Numbered from the stretch's first letter, positions 31,821 through 40,516 are shown. The stretch: DNA of 64,000 bases from Pontibacter ramchanderi (GCF_002846395.1 NZ_PJMU01000001.1:248001-312000), one strand, 5' to 3'. Program-made: numbers and translations. The notes: a model not told the origin generated them from the letters alone.

Positions 31821-32828
31821 ATGAAACCTAACATCTTCAATGTAGCTACGAAGGAGCTATCGCAAGACGCATTTTTTACTTGGTTGCTTCAGTGGGCTGA
31901 TGGTAGCAACAAGAGCCATAACAAAGAATTATTTCTTGCAGCTCAAGATTTTATCAAACTCTTAATTTCAAAACAGCTTGGCTATGATAAACAAATAGTT
32001 AAAGTAAAAGCAGGTAGGCAGAGGGAGAATATTGATATCTGGGCAGAAGTTAATGATGAAGTCTTTATAATTATCGAGGATAAAACATTCACAGGTGCAC
32101 ATTCTAATCAATTAGAAACATATAAGAAAGTAGCTTCTGATTGGTGTAAGAATAAAAATCACGAATTAGTGTGTATTTACCTTAAAACAGGTAGCGAGGC
32201 AAATGCATCTTTAGATACAATTGAAAATAAAGGTTATGCCGTTGTAAATAGACCAGAGCTCTTGAATTATTTCAGTAAGCACTCCTCCGTAGATAGTGAT
32301 ATCTTCAATGATTTTGTAGAAAGAATTGGTTTGTTAGAGAAACAGAACAATTCTTTTGAGACTTTGCCTATCAAGAATTGGAATCGGAATAGTTGGGAGG
32401 GCTTCTATCAGTTTTTGCAAACACAGATTAAAGTAAACGGGTGGCGATATGTCGCAAATCCTGCTGGTGGATTTTTAGGGCTTTGGTGGCACTCGGATGA
32501 ATGGAAAGATTATAATGTCTATTTACAAATTGAGGAGGGAAATCTTTGTTTCAAGATAGGCGAAGTTTATAATAATCACAGTCATGTTCGAAACGAATGG
32601 TATTCTAACTTAATGGCTCACGCAAAGAAATTGGGGAGAAAAGAAATAATAAAGCCACGACGCTTTGGAAGTGGGACTTATATGACTGTTGCAATTGTGG
32701 AGAGGAAGCATTGGTTAGGGCCAGATGACAGTATAGTTATTTTGCCTGAAGTGGTTCAGCGGTTAAAAGAATATGAGCAGTTTATCGACACTTTGTTAGA
32801 ACAGTTTGAGAGTGCTGAAGCAGTTTAA
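31821..32828 (+). CDS. PD-(D/E)XK nuclease superfamily protein
   Basis: In this 335-residue protein, residues about 80-100 carry a PD-(D/E)XK-like core: ENIDIWAEVNDEVFIIIEDK, where the Asp and the E-x-K pair would bind metal. An N-terminal segment DAFFTWLLQWAD is typical of the PDDEXK_4 group. The second half is aromatic-rich (GWRYVANPAGGFLGLWWHSD) and beta-like and may bind nucleic acid. It follows hsdR by 44 bp on the same strand and ends at its own terminator, so it could be an accessory of the restriction system or an independent defence nuclease. It is AT-rich. Confidence 0.8.
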   Translation: MKPNIFNVATKELSQDAFFTWLLQWADGSNKSHNKELFLAAQDFIKLLISKQLGYDKQIVKVKAGRQRENIDIWAEVNDEVFIIIEDKTFTGAHSNQLETYKKVASDWCKNKNHELVCIYLKTGSEANASLDTIENKGYAVVNRPELLNYFSKHSSVDSDIFNDFVERIGLLEKQNNSFETLPIKNWNRNSWEGFYQFLQTQIKVNGWRYVANPAGGFLGLWWHSDEWKDYNVYLQIEEGNLCFKIGEVYNNHSHVRNEWYSNLMAHAKKLGRKEIIKPRRFGSGTYMTVAIVERKHWLGPDDSIVILPEVVQRLKEYEQFIDTLLEQFESAEAV

Positions 32829-32835
32829 AATGCAG

Positions 32836-32868
32836 AGGGAGCTTTATTTTTTAAGCTCCCTTTCTTTT
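32836..32868. terminator. Terminator closing the restriction operon
   Basis: The stem AGGGAGCTT / AAGCTCCCT has an 8-nt loop and is followed by a T-rich tract. The loop is also T-rich. Confidence 0.85.
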
Positions 32869-32895
32869 TAAGAGTTAGTCATAATAGCATCAGCC

Positions 32896-33753
32896 TTACA
32901 CCCTCACATTCCAAGTTACACAATTTAGCACACCACCATCTTCAGCTAATTCCCCACTAGCCACAGGTATAACCTGACAATTCTTAAAAATGCGCTTTGC
33001 CTCTTTAAACGCCTCCTTATCTTCCGGTAAATCAAACTGCGGAAACAAAATCACATCACCAATCTGGGCGAAATTAATGTAGCAACCGTGGGCGGTGTAA
33101 TTGCCTTCCTTGCTTTTCCGTTCGGTGTTTACCGCCGGGAAATCTAGCAAGCGTAGCTCTGTTTTTTGTAAGGCATTTCTATACTTGGTTTTCCAATAAT
33201 CCAGCTCTTCATTATAGTCAGCTACCAGCAAGGTATGGTTATCTACAAACCGCACCATGCCATCTGAGTGACCAGTAAAATCATAAGGTTGGGAGGGGAT
33301 CAGATATAGCTGCTCGACTTGCAGCGCCTGCTTCAACTGTGCAATCACATCCTCCTTTGCGATAGTTTTGTTTTCCTTAAAAATCCGCTCCGTCATCACC
33401 ACGGCATTCCTAGAACGCACGACGTTGCCACCATCAAGTAGCAGTGGGTGTTGGATTGATGTGCCTGGCAGGGGATTGCTTAGTTGTACCTGTGCTGTAT
33501 CTGTGATCGAGGGCCGGTACTTTATGGTGTCACAGTACGAGGGGTAGTACTTGAATTGCACAAAAGCTTTTGGCGCTACCTGCACTGGCATGTAGTCGCG
33601 ACACCAGATGTCGTTCGTGTTCTCGATAAAGCCATAGTTAATACCTGCCCGATGGAGCTCCTTCTCCAGGTATCGCCAAAAGCTTTTCAGCGCAGGCCGT
33701 TCTTTGATCAGGCTACTGAAATAAACGAAGTTGGTGTCGCGGTCAGTGATCAT
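32896..33753 (-). CDS. Agmatine/peptidylarginine deiminase family protein
   Basis: This 285-residue member of the guanidino-group-modifying (PPAD/AguA) superfamily has NDIWCRDYMPV, LLLDGGNVV, the catalytic His in FTGHSDGMVRF and the nucleophilic Cys near the C terminus in GGVLNCVTWNV. These enzymes hydrolyse agmatine to N-carbamoylputrescine, or citrullinate arginine residues. It is shorter than classical AguA (about 360 residues) and lacks a long N-terminal blade, so the substrate is uncertain. No aguB-like amidase gene is adjacent. Confidence 0.85.
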   Translation of the reverse strand: MITDRDTNFVYFSSLIKERPALKSFWRYLEKELHRAGINYGFIENTNDIWCRDYMPVQVAPKAFVQFKYYPSYCDTIKYRPSITDTAQVQLSNPLPGTSIQHPLLLDGGNVVRSRNAVVMTERIFKENKTIAKEDVIAQLKQALQVEQLYLIPSQPYDFTGHSDGMVRFVDNHTLLVADYNEELDYWKTKYRNALQKTELRLLDFPAVNTERKSKEGNYTAHGCYINFAQIGDVILFPQFDLPEDKEAFKEAKRIFKNCQVIPVASGELAEDGGVLNCVTWNVRV

Positions 33754-33817
33754 CTTCAGATTTCTCCTCTCGTCGAAATGACAGGGTGTGGGATTGTATT
33801 ACTTACCATTTAATCAC

Positions 33818-34123
33818 TTATAAGATCGAGCTGATGATCAGCTGATCGCCACCTTCCTTGCCGATCTTGTTCAGTTTGATCTCTTCTGTGCTCGGTGCTG
33901 GTTGCTCGTGCAGGGCTTTGATGTAGGCTTCGAGTTCTTCCTGTGTATCGAAAAGCGCATGTACTTCTTCGTGTCGCTGGCTAAGCGTTTTCACGGCATC
34001 ACTGGTGAGGCTGTAGAGCTTCCAGGCCCTGAAGCGCCCGCTATAGCACTCGTAGCCGCCAATGCATACATAGGCGTAATAGTCCCTGTTCCAGTCGAAG
34101 TCTTTGATAGATACTTGTGCCAT
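33818..34123 (-). CDS. Hypothetical protein, 101 residues
   Basis: It begins MAQVSIKDFDWNRDYYAYVC, has an aromatic N-terminal half with a Cys/Gly motif (CIGGYECYSGRFRAWKLY), and a helical charged C-terminal half (EEVHALFDTQEELEAYIKAL). There is no signal peptide. I do not recognise the family. It lies 64 bp upstream of the deiminase gene on the same strand and may be co-transcribed. Confidence 0.6.
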   Translation of the reverse strand: MAQVSIKDFDWNRDYYAYVCIGGYECYSGRFRAWKLYSLTSDAVKTLSQRHEEVHALFDTQEELEAYIKALHEQPAPSTEEIKLNKIGKEGGDQLIISSIL

Positions 34124-34304
34124 TTTTTAATCTTTAGGAGGGTTTAGGTATATTTATGCTTATAAAGGCATCGATTGTTCAATATATAGAAAATTCTGTA
34201 TAAAACCTGCAATAACTGTTCATTTCACCGGATGAAATTAAACCTGTAGTAGCAGGGTATAAATATGTACAACACTCCCAGCTTAGAATCTTAAACCGCA
34301 CGAT

Positions 34305-34502
34305 ATGCACAAGCAAACACACAGCTTACCAGCCCTGATTTCTTTTTTTATACCGGGCTTAGGCCAGCTCATCAAAGGCCATGTTTTAAAAGGGATTTTC
34401 ATCTGGATCTTCGGCGGGATTCTGACCTTCTTTTTCTGGTGGACGTTTATCATCCCCTTCATTCTATGGGCTTGGAATGTGTATGATGCTTATAATTCAT
34501 AA
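34305..34502 (+). CDS. Small membrane protein with PGLGQ motif (TM2-like)
   Basis: This 65-residue protein contains FFIPGLGQLIKGHVLKG followed by two hydrophobic segments (IFIWIFGGILTFFFWW and FIIPFILWAWNVYDAY). This layout resembles TM2/DUF5683-type small membrane proteins of unknown role. It is 55 bp upstream of the RidA gene on the same strand. Confidence 0.65.
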   Translation: MHKQTHSLPALISFFIPGLGQLIKGHVLKGIFIWIFGGILTFFFWWTFIIPFILWAWNVYDAYNS

Positions 34503-34557
34503 AAGGCGCTTGACAGAGCACCATTATATTTTTAACAAAATAACCTTTCCTACAGCT

Positions 34558-35073
34558 ATGAAAACACTCCTGCTGACCCTGCTATTCTTTACCACGTTTG
34601 TGGCTTTTGCGCAGTCTCCGGAAGAGAAGCTGGCGCAATTAAACATCCAGTTGCCGGAAGTGCCGGCCGCAGGTGGCAGTTTTGTGGACGCTGTAAAAGT
34701 CGGAAATCTGATTTACCTGTCGGGCAAAGGGCCGCGTACCGGCAAGGGGGAGTATATAACCGGCAAGCTGGGCCAGGACCTGACCGTGGAGCAGGGCTAT
34801 GAGGCAGCCAGGTTGGTTGCCCTGCTGCAACTGGCGGTACTGAAAAGAGAATTGGGCGACCTGAAGCGGGTAAAGCGTATCGTGAAAGTGAATGGGTATG
34901 TGAATTCAGCCGCGACCTTTTACGACCAGCCGAACGTGATCAACGGGTATTCCGATATGATGATCGCCGTTTTTGGAGACATGGGCAAACATGCACGGAC
35001 ATCGGTAGGCACCAATGCGCTTCCGTTCAACATGGCCGTAGAAGTAGAGATGATCGTGGAAGTAGAAGAATAG
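34558..35073 (+). CDS. Exported RidA (YjgF/UK114) family protein
   Basis: The ATG at 34558 gives 171 residues that start with a signal peptide (MKTLLLTLLFFTTFVAFAQS). The RidA domain follows (DAVKVGNLIYLSGKGP, RIVKVNGYVNSA, GKHARTSVGTNALPFNMAVE). The invariant substrate-carboxylate Arg is R in HARTSVG. RidA hydrolyses reactive enamines/imines from PLP enzymes in the cytosol. A periplasmic form has a less clear role. The gene is convergent with a likewise exported hydroxyisourate hydrolase. Confidence 0.85.
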   Translation: MKTLLLTLLFFTTFVAFAQSPEEKLAQLNIQLPEVPAAGGSFVDAVKVGNLIYLSGKGPRTGKGEYITGKLGQDLTVEQGYEAARLVALLQLAVLKRELGDLKRVKRIVKVNGYVNSAATFYDQPNVINGYSDMMIAVFGDMGKHARTSVGTNALPFNMAVEVEMIVEVEE

Positions 35074-35102
35074 CTGCCAGCTGAAGGCAACCGCTGGTGC
35101 AA

Positions 35103-35144
35103 TACAGCACAGCGACCCGGCAAATCCGGATCACTGTGCTGTGT
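35103..35144. terminator. Hairpin between the convergent ridA-like and uraH genes
   Basis: ACAGCACAG and CTGTGCTGT form a 9-bp perfect stem, with an inner CGG/CCG pair. There is no strong T run on either side, so termination strength is uncertain. Confidence 0.55.
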
Positions 35145-35160
35145 TAATAGGTAGTCTGTT

Positions 35161-35568
35161 TTAATTTCCCCGGTAGGTAGCGTAGCCGTAAGGAGACAGC
35201 GTGATAGGCACATGGTAATGCTCCTTGTCTTTGATCTGGAAAACTACTTCGATGAAGGGGTAAAAGCTTTCCGTCTTCTGGTCCCTGAAATAATCGGCTA
35301 CCAGGAACCGGAGTCTGTACACGCCCGTGTTCATGTTTTTGGTCGACAGAAAATCCCTGATCCGTCCATTTTCATCCGTCACCTTTTCGTCTAGCTGTTG
35401 CCACGTTTTCGTTTTTTTATCCATTTTTTCGAGCTGTACCGGTACACCTTTTGCCGGCATACCTGTGGCGACATCCAGTATGTGGCTCGACAGTTGGTAG
35501 GAAGCAGTCTGGGCGAAAGTTGTGCTGGCAGCCAGTACAAGCCACAGCAGAAGCGCTAATTTTTTCAT
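35161..35568 (-). CDS. uraH: Exported 5-hydroxyisourate hydrolase (transthyretin-like)
   Basis: This 135-residue protein has a signal peptide (about 1-19, ending STTFAQ). The HIUase fold then begins with SSHILDVATGMPAKGVPVQL (catalytic His near the start), includes YRLRF and HYHVPITLSPYGYATYRG, and ends YRGN in place of the usual YRGS. It hydrolyses 5-hydroxyisourate in urate breakdown. Export suggests it acts in the periplasm. No urate oxidase or OHCU decarboxylase gene is nearby. Confidence 0.9.
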   Translation of the reverse strand: MKKLALLLWLVLAASTTFAQTASYQLSSHILDVATGMPAKGVPVQLEKMDKKTKTWQQLDEKVTDENGRIRDFLSTKNMNTGVYRLRFLVADYFRDQKTESFYPFIEVVFQIKDKEHYHVPITLSPYGYATYRGN

Positions 35569-35658
35569 GTTCTAATGAATTATATGCTAGTCTGAAACCA
35601 TATTTTTTACAAAATTACCAGCGCAGCAGCAGCAAAGCATTGCGCCAGGTCAACGTTT

Positions 35659-36228
35659 TCAGAGCCTGGCTTTTACCCTGCTCAGGGTAGATGGGGAGAG
35701 GCCCAGGTATGAGGCCGCCATCTTGTTTGAGACACGCAACAAAAAGTCGGGCTGGTGCGCTATCACCCACTTTACCTTCTCCAGGGCATCAAAACCCTGA
35801 AAGCCATAGATCCGCTTTTGGGCTGTGATAAAACCCAGCTCCAGAATCTGCCTGTAGATGAAGGCGAACTGTGGGATCTTCTCCACCAGGTGAAAAAAGC
35901 TTTCCCTGGAAATCCGGAGGAGCTCCGATTTTTCGATGGTCTGCATGTAGTCCTCAGCTGGTTTCTGCTCGATAAAGCTGGGAAGCGCCGTGCCGAAACC
36001 CCCTTCAAACGCGAAGAACCTTGTGGTCTCGGTTCCCGCCCTGTTGATCGTGAAAAGCCGGATGCAGCCCTTGTTTACAAAATAATAGTGCTGGCACACA
36101 GCGCCGTAGGGAAGCAGGGTCTCGTTGCGTCTGGCTTTTATCGGCTCAAAGCAAGCGCATACTTCTTGCAGTGCGGCGTCGGAAATGTCGGTTCGGCTTT
36201 TAAGAAAGGTTATTAATTGGCTGTACAT
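35659..36228 (-). CDS. Crp/Fnr-family transcriptional regulator
   Basis: This 189-residue regulator starts at 36228 (MYSQLITFLKSRTDIS). The N-terminal cyclic-nucleotide-binding-like barrel has no Cys cluster like Fnr. The C-terminal HTH has the recognition helix NKMAASYLGLSPSTLSRVK. In Bacteroidota many such proteins are orphan regulators of stress or metabolism. Targets are unknown. A start at 36267 would add 13 residues of poor quality. Confidence 0.85.
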   Translation of the reverse strand: MYSQLITFLKSRTDISDAALQEVCACFEPIKARRNETLLPYGAVCQHYYFVNKGCIRLFTINRAGTETTRFFAFEGGFGTALPSFIEQKPAEDYMQTIEKSELLRISRESFFHLVEKIPQFAFIYRQILELGFITAQKRIYGFQGFDALEKVKWVIAHQPDFLLRVSNKMAASYLGLSPSTLSRVKARL

Positions 36229-36423
36229 GATGGGGAAGTGGTGTTCCGGTGTGTTGGATCTTTGCAAATCGGCACGGCGATGTGAGCCTTTCCGGTTGCT
36301 TAAGAAACTGAAATCGGGTCTAAATGTTTAGCAATACTATCGACTAGTAGGCCTAACCTGCAACAACTGGCTGCTAACGGTATCTGCTTACGGCATTTAT
36401 TCACTTTCAGGAGGGAGCGAAAC

Positions 36424-36460
36424 AAAAAAGCCGCTCCAGGATTAGCTGAAGCGGCTTTTG
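36424..36460 (-). terminator. Terminator of tRNA-Glu
   Basis: On the minus strand AAAAGCCGCT pairs with AGCGGCTTTT and runs into Ts, immediately after the tRNA 3' end. Confidence 0.9.
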
Positions 36461-36532
36461 TAGTCCGTAGGGGAATCGAACCCCTGTTGCCAGAATGAAA
36501 ATCTGGAGTCCTAACCCCTAGACGAACGGACC
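36461..36532 (-). tRNA. tRNA-Glu (UUC)
   Basis: This is a 72-nt cloverleaf on the minus strand. The acceptor arms are GGTCCGT and ACGGACT with discriminator A. The anticodon arm CCAGA-TTTTCAT-TCTGG holds anticodon TTC. The T arm is CAGGGGTTCGATTCCCCT. CCA is not encoded. It has its own promoter upstream and terminator downstream, so it is a single-gene unit. Confidence 0.95.
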
Positions 36533-36551
36533 ATTCTATCGAATTGTGATG

Positions 36552-36582
36552 CAAATATAGCGGGTCGCTTTTATTATGCAAA
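36552..36582 (-). promoter_or_regulatory. Promoter of tRNA-Glu
   Basis: On the minus strand TTTG (36579-36582) and TATATTTG (36552-36559) are 19 bp apart, a good match to the Bacteroidota consensus. They lie about 20 bp upstream of the tRNA 5' end. Confidence 0.75.
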
Positions 36583-36672
36583 CAGTCTGCCGCACTTTTT
36601 ATATAGCTAAAGGCGGTTTTTAGGCTAACTTATTCATTTTTAATTAGAAAAAATTTTCGATTAATGTAGGCT

Positions 36673-37536
36673 TCAGCCGCTTAGTTCCGTCTCCAATTCG
36701 AAATAGTCTTCCAGGGTATACTGACCAACGGAAGGAGCCACACAATCTATTTTGCTGATAGCCGACATAAAGGCCAGTTTGTCGTACAGGTTTCTGCTGA
36801 GCAGGCGAACAAAGGGCAGGAGGGTGTCTACGTAGTCGAACGGAATTTCGGCCACGCGTCCCGAATAGTTAGCGGCTTCGCATACCAGTTGTGCCAGCTC
36901 CTGCCGGGTATAGGTGATAGGGCCTCCCAGCTCAAGCAATTGGCTGGGTTTGCCGATGCAGTCGATCACCTTTCGCGCTACGTCTCCGTCGTATACCGGG
37001 TTGGTCAGTTTGTCGCCCTGACCGAGTTGGCCAATGTGCCCTCTGCGTGCCATGGTGGTCATTTCATCCAGCGCCGAAAACAAGACCGCAGGACGTAGGA
37101 TAGTATAGTTAAGTGAGCTGCGCCGTAGTGCCTCTTCAAAATCGGCATGCGCTCTAAAATAGGCCAAACCCGGGAAACGCTCCGCCCCAAAGGCAGAAAC
37201 ATAGATAAACTGTCGAACGCCTGCCCGCTCTGCTTCCTGCAGTAAGTGAAGATTGGCTTGATAATTTATGTCATGAAAAGAGCCGCTGCCCTGGTGCCGG
37301 AGACTCAGGTTCTTCCCCAGTGCCGAGATCACTACCTCTATACCTGTGCAGCAACCTTCTAGCGTGGAGGGTTTTGTGGCATCAGCAAGTACAAGCTCTT
37401 CCGGATCCGGAAAAAGTGACTGCGCCTTCTTCAGGTTACGTGCCAGCACACGCACTTCAAACCCATGCTGTTTGAGCTCCCGGAAAATATGCCTTCCCAG
37501 GTGTCCGGTAGCGCCTGCCAGTAGAATTTTTCTCAT
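36673..37536 (-). CDS. NAD(P)-binding NmrA/SDR-like protein
   Basis: This 287-residue atypical SDR has the Rossmann start ILLAGATGHLGRHIF, then VLADATKP, VVISALGKN, QFIYVSAFGAERFP and TILRPAVLFSALDEM. There is no classical YxxxK catalytic site, which is usual for complex I-associated or NmrA-like members that bind NAD(P) without clear catalysis. The gene stands alone. Substrate and role are unknown. Confidence 0.85.
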   Translation of the reverse strand: MRKILLAGATGHLGRHIFRELKQHGFEVRVLARNLKKAQSLFPDPEELVLADATKPSTLEGCCTGIEVVISALGKNLSLRHQGSGSFHDINYQANLHLLQEAERAGVRQFIYVSAFGAERFPGLAYFRAHADFEEALRRSSLNYTILRPAVLFSALDEMTTMARRGHIGQLGQGDKLTNPVYDGDVARKVIDCIGKPSQLLELGGPITYTRQELAQLVCEAANYSGRVAEIPFDYVDTLLPFVRLLSRNLYDKLAFMSAISKIDCVAPSVGQYTLEDYFELETELSG

Positions 37537-37721
37537 AGTGAAGGGCTATTTGGTACGCAATAATCAGTATACGTGGTAATTGTTTGATTTGCAGCGGATT
37601 ACATGAAAAATACAATGCTCCACTACGCAGTTTCTTCGCCTTTGTTTAAAAATTCCTATCTTCGGATATACATCCGGCGGCTGGAAGTTTATAACTGTCC
37701 GCCCTAACCTGATAGAATTTT

Positions 37722-39044
37722 ATGATGCGAATACCTAAGTTAAGCAATGCCCTGGTGCTTGCTTCTTTCTGCCTGGGCCTGGCAGCCTGTGTTCCGCTGG
37801 AGCAACAGGGCTACGCCACATCGGGCAGTACCACACAGCAAACGATTCGCTACGAAGACTTTGTGTATGATACCAGCATCCGTTCGGTGCAGTGCTACCG
37901 CGGCACCGGAGGGCCGGAAGCGGTGCTGGAGCCCGCCGTGGTGTCCATTGGCCAGGAGCAGCCGGTTCTGCTCGAGTTTGACCGCCTCAATGCGGGTCCG
38001 CAACGGCTTGTGGCTAAGCTGGTGCACTGCAACGCCGACTGGACTCCTTCCGGATTGAACGATGCACAGTTTCTGAACGACTTCAATGAATTTTTTATTA
38101 CAGATGTGCAGAACTCGATCAACACGCGTGTGCCTTATGTGCACTACCGTTTTCGGGTGCCACGCGTGAAGCTAAGCGGTAATTATGTGCTGCAGGTGAG
38201 CGAGGAGGGTGGTAACCTGTTGCTGACCCGGCGCATCCTGGTGTATCAGAACCTGGTAGCCGTAACTGCCAAGCTGGGTGCACCAACCGGCCCCGAGGGG
38301 AGAGCAGCCCGCCAACCAGTGGAGTTCAATGTGTTTTATAAAGACTACGCCCTCGTGAATCCGGCGCAGGAGGTGAAGGCCGTGATGCGCCAGAACCACC
38401 GCTGGGACAATGCCAAGGTATACCCGCGGCCGGCCTTTGTGCGCGACGACCAGCGCCGGCTGGAGTATGTGTTCTTCGAGGCAAAGGATCATTTCTTGGG
38501 GCTGAGCGAGTTCCGGTCATTTGATTCGCGCAGCATCCGTTTCAAAGGACTGGGTATAGAGCAGATCAACCTGGAAGCGTCGCCGGTTCATATTCAACTG
38601 CAGCCTGAGCGCAGCCGCGTCGGTCTGGCTTACAGCCAGGACCCGGACGCCGACGGCAAAATGCTGTATGGCAACCGTGAGTACGGCAACTCGATCGTGA
38701 ACGCCGACTATACCTGGGTGGATTTTGAGTTAAAGTCAGGCGAGGAGCAGGGCGAAGTGTACCTGCAGGGCGGCATGACGGATTGGTTGCTGACCGAAGA
38801 AAACCGCATGCGCTACGACCAGGAGGAACAGGTATACAAAGGCAGACTGCTCCTAAAGCAAGGGTACTACAACTATTATTATGCCCTAAAACCAGCAGGT
38901 GCCCGCCAGGCTGATGCCAGTCATTTTGAGGGCAGTCATTTCGCGACAGGCAACACCTACGACATCCTGATCTACTACCGCCCGCCCGGCTCACGTGCCG
39001 ACCTGCTGATAGGCTATGAAGAGATCCTGTTCAATAGAAAATGA
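37722..39044 (+). CDS. Type IX secretion system plug protein (DUF5103), lipoprotein
   Basis: This 440-residue protein matches the DUF5103 family, now called the T9SS plug protein, which seals the SprA outer-membrane pore when no substrate is bound (established in Flavobacterium). It has a lipoprotein signal (LASFCLGLAACV, lipobox LAAC), the conserved N-terminal segment TIRYEDFVYDTSIRSVQCYR, and beta-sandwich-like repeats ending DILIYYRPPGSRADLLIGYE. It indicates that the organism has T9SS. The remaining T9SS genes are outside the window. The stop is followed within 12 bp by an unusual tandem repeat array. Confidence 0.85.
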   Translation: MMRIPKLSNALVLASFCLGLAACVPLEQQGYATSGSTTQQTIRYEDFVYDTSIRSVQCYRGTGGPEAVLEPAVVSIGQEQPVLLEFDRLNAGPQRLVAKLVHCNADWTPSGLNDAQFLNDFNEFFITDVQNSINTRVPYVHYRFRVPRVKLSGNYVLQVSEEGGNLLLTRRILVYQNLVAVTAKLGAPTGPEGRAARQPVEFNVFYKDYALVNPAQEVKAVMRQNHRWDNAKVYPRPAFVRDDQRRLEYVFFEAKDHFLGLSEFRSFDSRSIRFKGLGIEQINLEASPVHIQLQPERSRVGLAYSQDPDADGKMLYGNREYGNSIVNADYTWVDFELKSGEEQGEVYLQGGMTDWLLTEENRMRYDQEEQVYKGRLLLKQGYYNYYYALKPAGARQADASHFEGSHFATGNTYDILIYYRPPGSRADLLIGYEEILFNRK

Positions 39045-39056
39045 AATAACAGGTAA

Positions 39057-39210
39057 CAGTTAGCAGTAAACAGTTAGCAGTAAACAGTTAGCAGTAAACA
39101 GTTAGCAGTAAACAGTTAGCAGTAAACAGTTAGCAGTAAACAGTTAGCAGTAAACAGTTAGCAGTAAACAGTTAGCAGTAAACAGTTAGCAGTAAACAGT
39201 TAGCAGTAAA
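39057..39210. repeat. 14-bp tandem repeat array, 11 perfect copies
   Basis: The unit CAGTTAGCAGTAAA repeats eleven times without a mismatch (154 bp), starting 12 bp after the T9SS plug gene stop. Two copies in inverted orientation lie at 39308-39335, on the far side of a terminator. No spacers separate the units, so it is not a CRISPR. Confidence 0.95.
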
Positions 39211-39248
39211 CATGGATCAATAAGCAGTAAGTAAAAATAGAATCGCAT

Positions 39249-39290
39249 AAAAAAACAGTTACCGGACATCTGCCTGGTAACTGTTTTTTT
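39249..39290. terminator. Bidirectional terminator between the T9SS plug gene and ychF
   Basis: AAAAACAGTTACC pairs with GGTAACTGTTTTT, bounded by A and T runs. The ACAGTTA word resembles the adjacent tandem repeat unit. Confidence 0.9.
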
Positions 39291-39307
39291 TCGCTCAGGG
39301 AGCGGTG

Positions 39308-39335
39308 TTTACTGCTAACTGTTTACTGCTAACTG
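39308..39335. repeat. Two inverted copies of the 14-bp unit
   Basis: TTTACTGCTAACTG occurs twice in tandem, the exact reverse complement of the unit at 39057-39210. A partial third copy runs into the ychF 3' end. Confidence 0.9.
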
Positions 39336-39343
39336 TTAACTGT

Positions 39344-40441
39344 TTACACATTAAAGCGGAAGTGCATGATGTCGCCGTCCTGCACCACGTAGTCCTTGCC
39401 CTCCACAGCCATTTTACCGGCTTCTTTGATCTTCGCTTCAGACTTATACTCCTGGTAATCTTTCAGCTTGATCACCTCGGCGCGGATAAAGCCTTTCTCG
39501 AAGTCAGAGTGGATAACACCCGCTGCCTGAGGCGCTTTCCAGCCTTTGCCGATGGTCCAGGCGCGTACTTCTTTAACACCGGCTGTGAAGTAGGTGATCA
39601 GGTTGAGCAGGTCGTAAGAGGCACGGATCAGCTTGTTCAGACCAGACTCTTTCAGGCCATACTCGGCCAGGAACATTTCCTTTTCTTCCGGATCGGTCAG
39701 CTCCGCGATCTGCGCTTCGATGGAGGCCGAGATCAGCACCACCTGCGCGTTTTCGTTTTTCACATGCTCTTCCAGTGCCTTGGAGTATTCGTTGCCTTCC
39801 AGCATCGAGTTCTCGTCTACGTTGGCGGCATAGATCACCGGCTTGTCGGTGAGCAGGTTGAGTTCGCTAACTGTTTCCTTATCTTCTTCCGACGCTTCAA
39901 GGCTGCGGGCGTTGAGACCCTGCTCGAGGTGGTTCTTGTATTTCTCCAGAATGGCCAATTCCTTTTTGGCTTTGGCATCACCGGCTTTGGCGGAGCGCTG
40001 CACTTTCTGCAGCATTTTATCGATCGACTCCAGGTCCTTTAGTTGTAACTCGGTATCGATGATCTCTTTGTCGGAGATAGGGTCTACTTTGCCGGCAACG
40101 TGTACGATGTTCGGATCTTCGAAGCAACGCACCACGTGAATGATGGCATCTACTTCGCGGATGTTGGCCAGGAACTTGTTGCCCAAGCCTTCGCCTTTGC
40201 TGGCTCCTTTTACCAGACCGGCGATGTCCACAAACTCGATCACGGTTGGCAATACACGCTGAGGATTCACCAGTTCCTCCAAAATCTGAAGGCGCTCATC
40301 CGGCACTGTGATCACACCCACGTTCGGCTCGATGGTGCAGAAAGGGTAGTTGGCAGACTCTGCCTTGGCATTCGAAATAGCGTTGAACAAAGTGGACTTG
40401 CCCACGTTTGGCAGTCCCACGATTCCGCATCTTAGTCCCAT
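39344..40441 (-). CDS. ychF: Redox-regulated ATPase/GTPase YchF
   Basis: This 365-residue Obg-family P-loop protein begins [20 protein letters not shown], with Walker [10 protein letters not shown], then [21 protein letters not shown], the modified G4 and a C-terminal TGS domain ending MHFRFNV. YchF (OLA1) hydrolyses ATP and binds ribosomes. It is nearly universal and often linked to stress responses. It has its own promoter upstream. Length and motifs are complete. Confidence 0.97.
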   Translation of the reverse strand: MGLRCGIVGLPNVGKSTLFNAISNAKAESANYPFCTIEPNVGVITVPDERLQILEELVNPQRVLPTVIEFVDIAGLVKGASKGEGLGNKFLANIREVDAIIHVVRCFEDPNIVHVAGKVDPISDKEIIDTELQLKDLESIDKMLQKVQRSAKAGDAKAKKELAILEKYKNHLEQGLNARSLEASEEDKETVSELNLLTDKPVIYAANVDENSMLEGNEYSKALEEHVKNENAQVVLISASIEAQIAELTDPEEKEMFLAEYGLKESGLNKLIRASYDLLNLITYFTAGVKEVRAWTIGKGWKAPQAAGVIHSDFEKGFIRAEVIKLKDYQEYKSEAKIKEAGKMAVEGKDYVVQDGDIMHFRFNV

Positions 40442-40470
40442 TTATCTTTATCTTGTTTTATATCAGGGCG

Positions 40471-40478
40471 CAAAGATA
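40471..40478 (-). promoter_or_regulatory. -7 element of the ychF promoter
   Basis: On the minus strand TATCTTTG lies about 30 bp upstream of the ychF ATG. A -33 element is not clear. Confidence 0.55.
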
Positions 40479-40516
40479 CGAAAATTCGCGCAGTTTAGGG
40501 CAGGGGAGGCAGGTAT

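Noticed and set aside
32896..33753. Extension of the defence island to include the deiminase family gene
   Set aside because: It is on the opposite strand behind a terminator and encodes a metabolic enzyme family with no defence link.
36300..36581. Open frame of 93 codons on the minus strand
   Set aside because: It spans the whole tRNA-Glu gene with its promoter and terminator, so it is not a protein gene.
39057..39210. CRISPR array
   Set aside because: The repeats are only 14 bp and directly joined, with no spacers, and no cas genes are present.
39305..40042. 245-codon open frame on the plus strand
   Set aside because: It lies antisense to ychF and begins within the inverted 14-bp repeats. 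YchF is unmistakable on the other strand.
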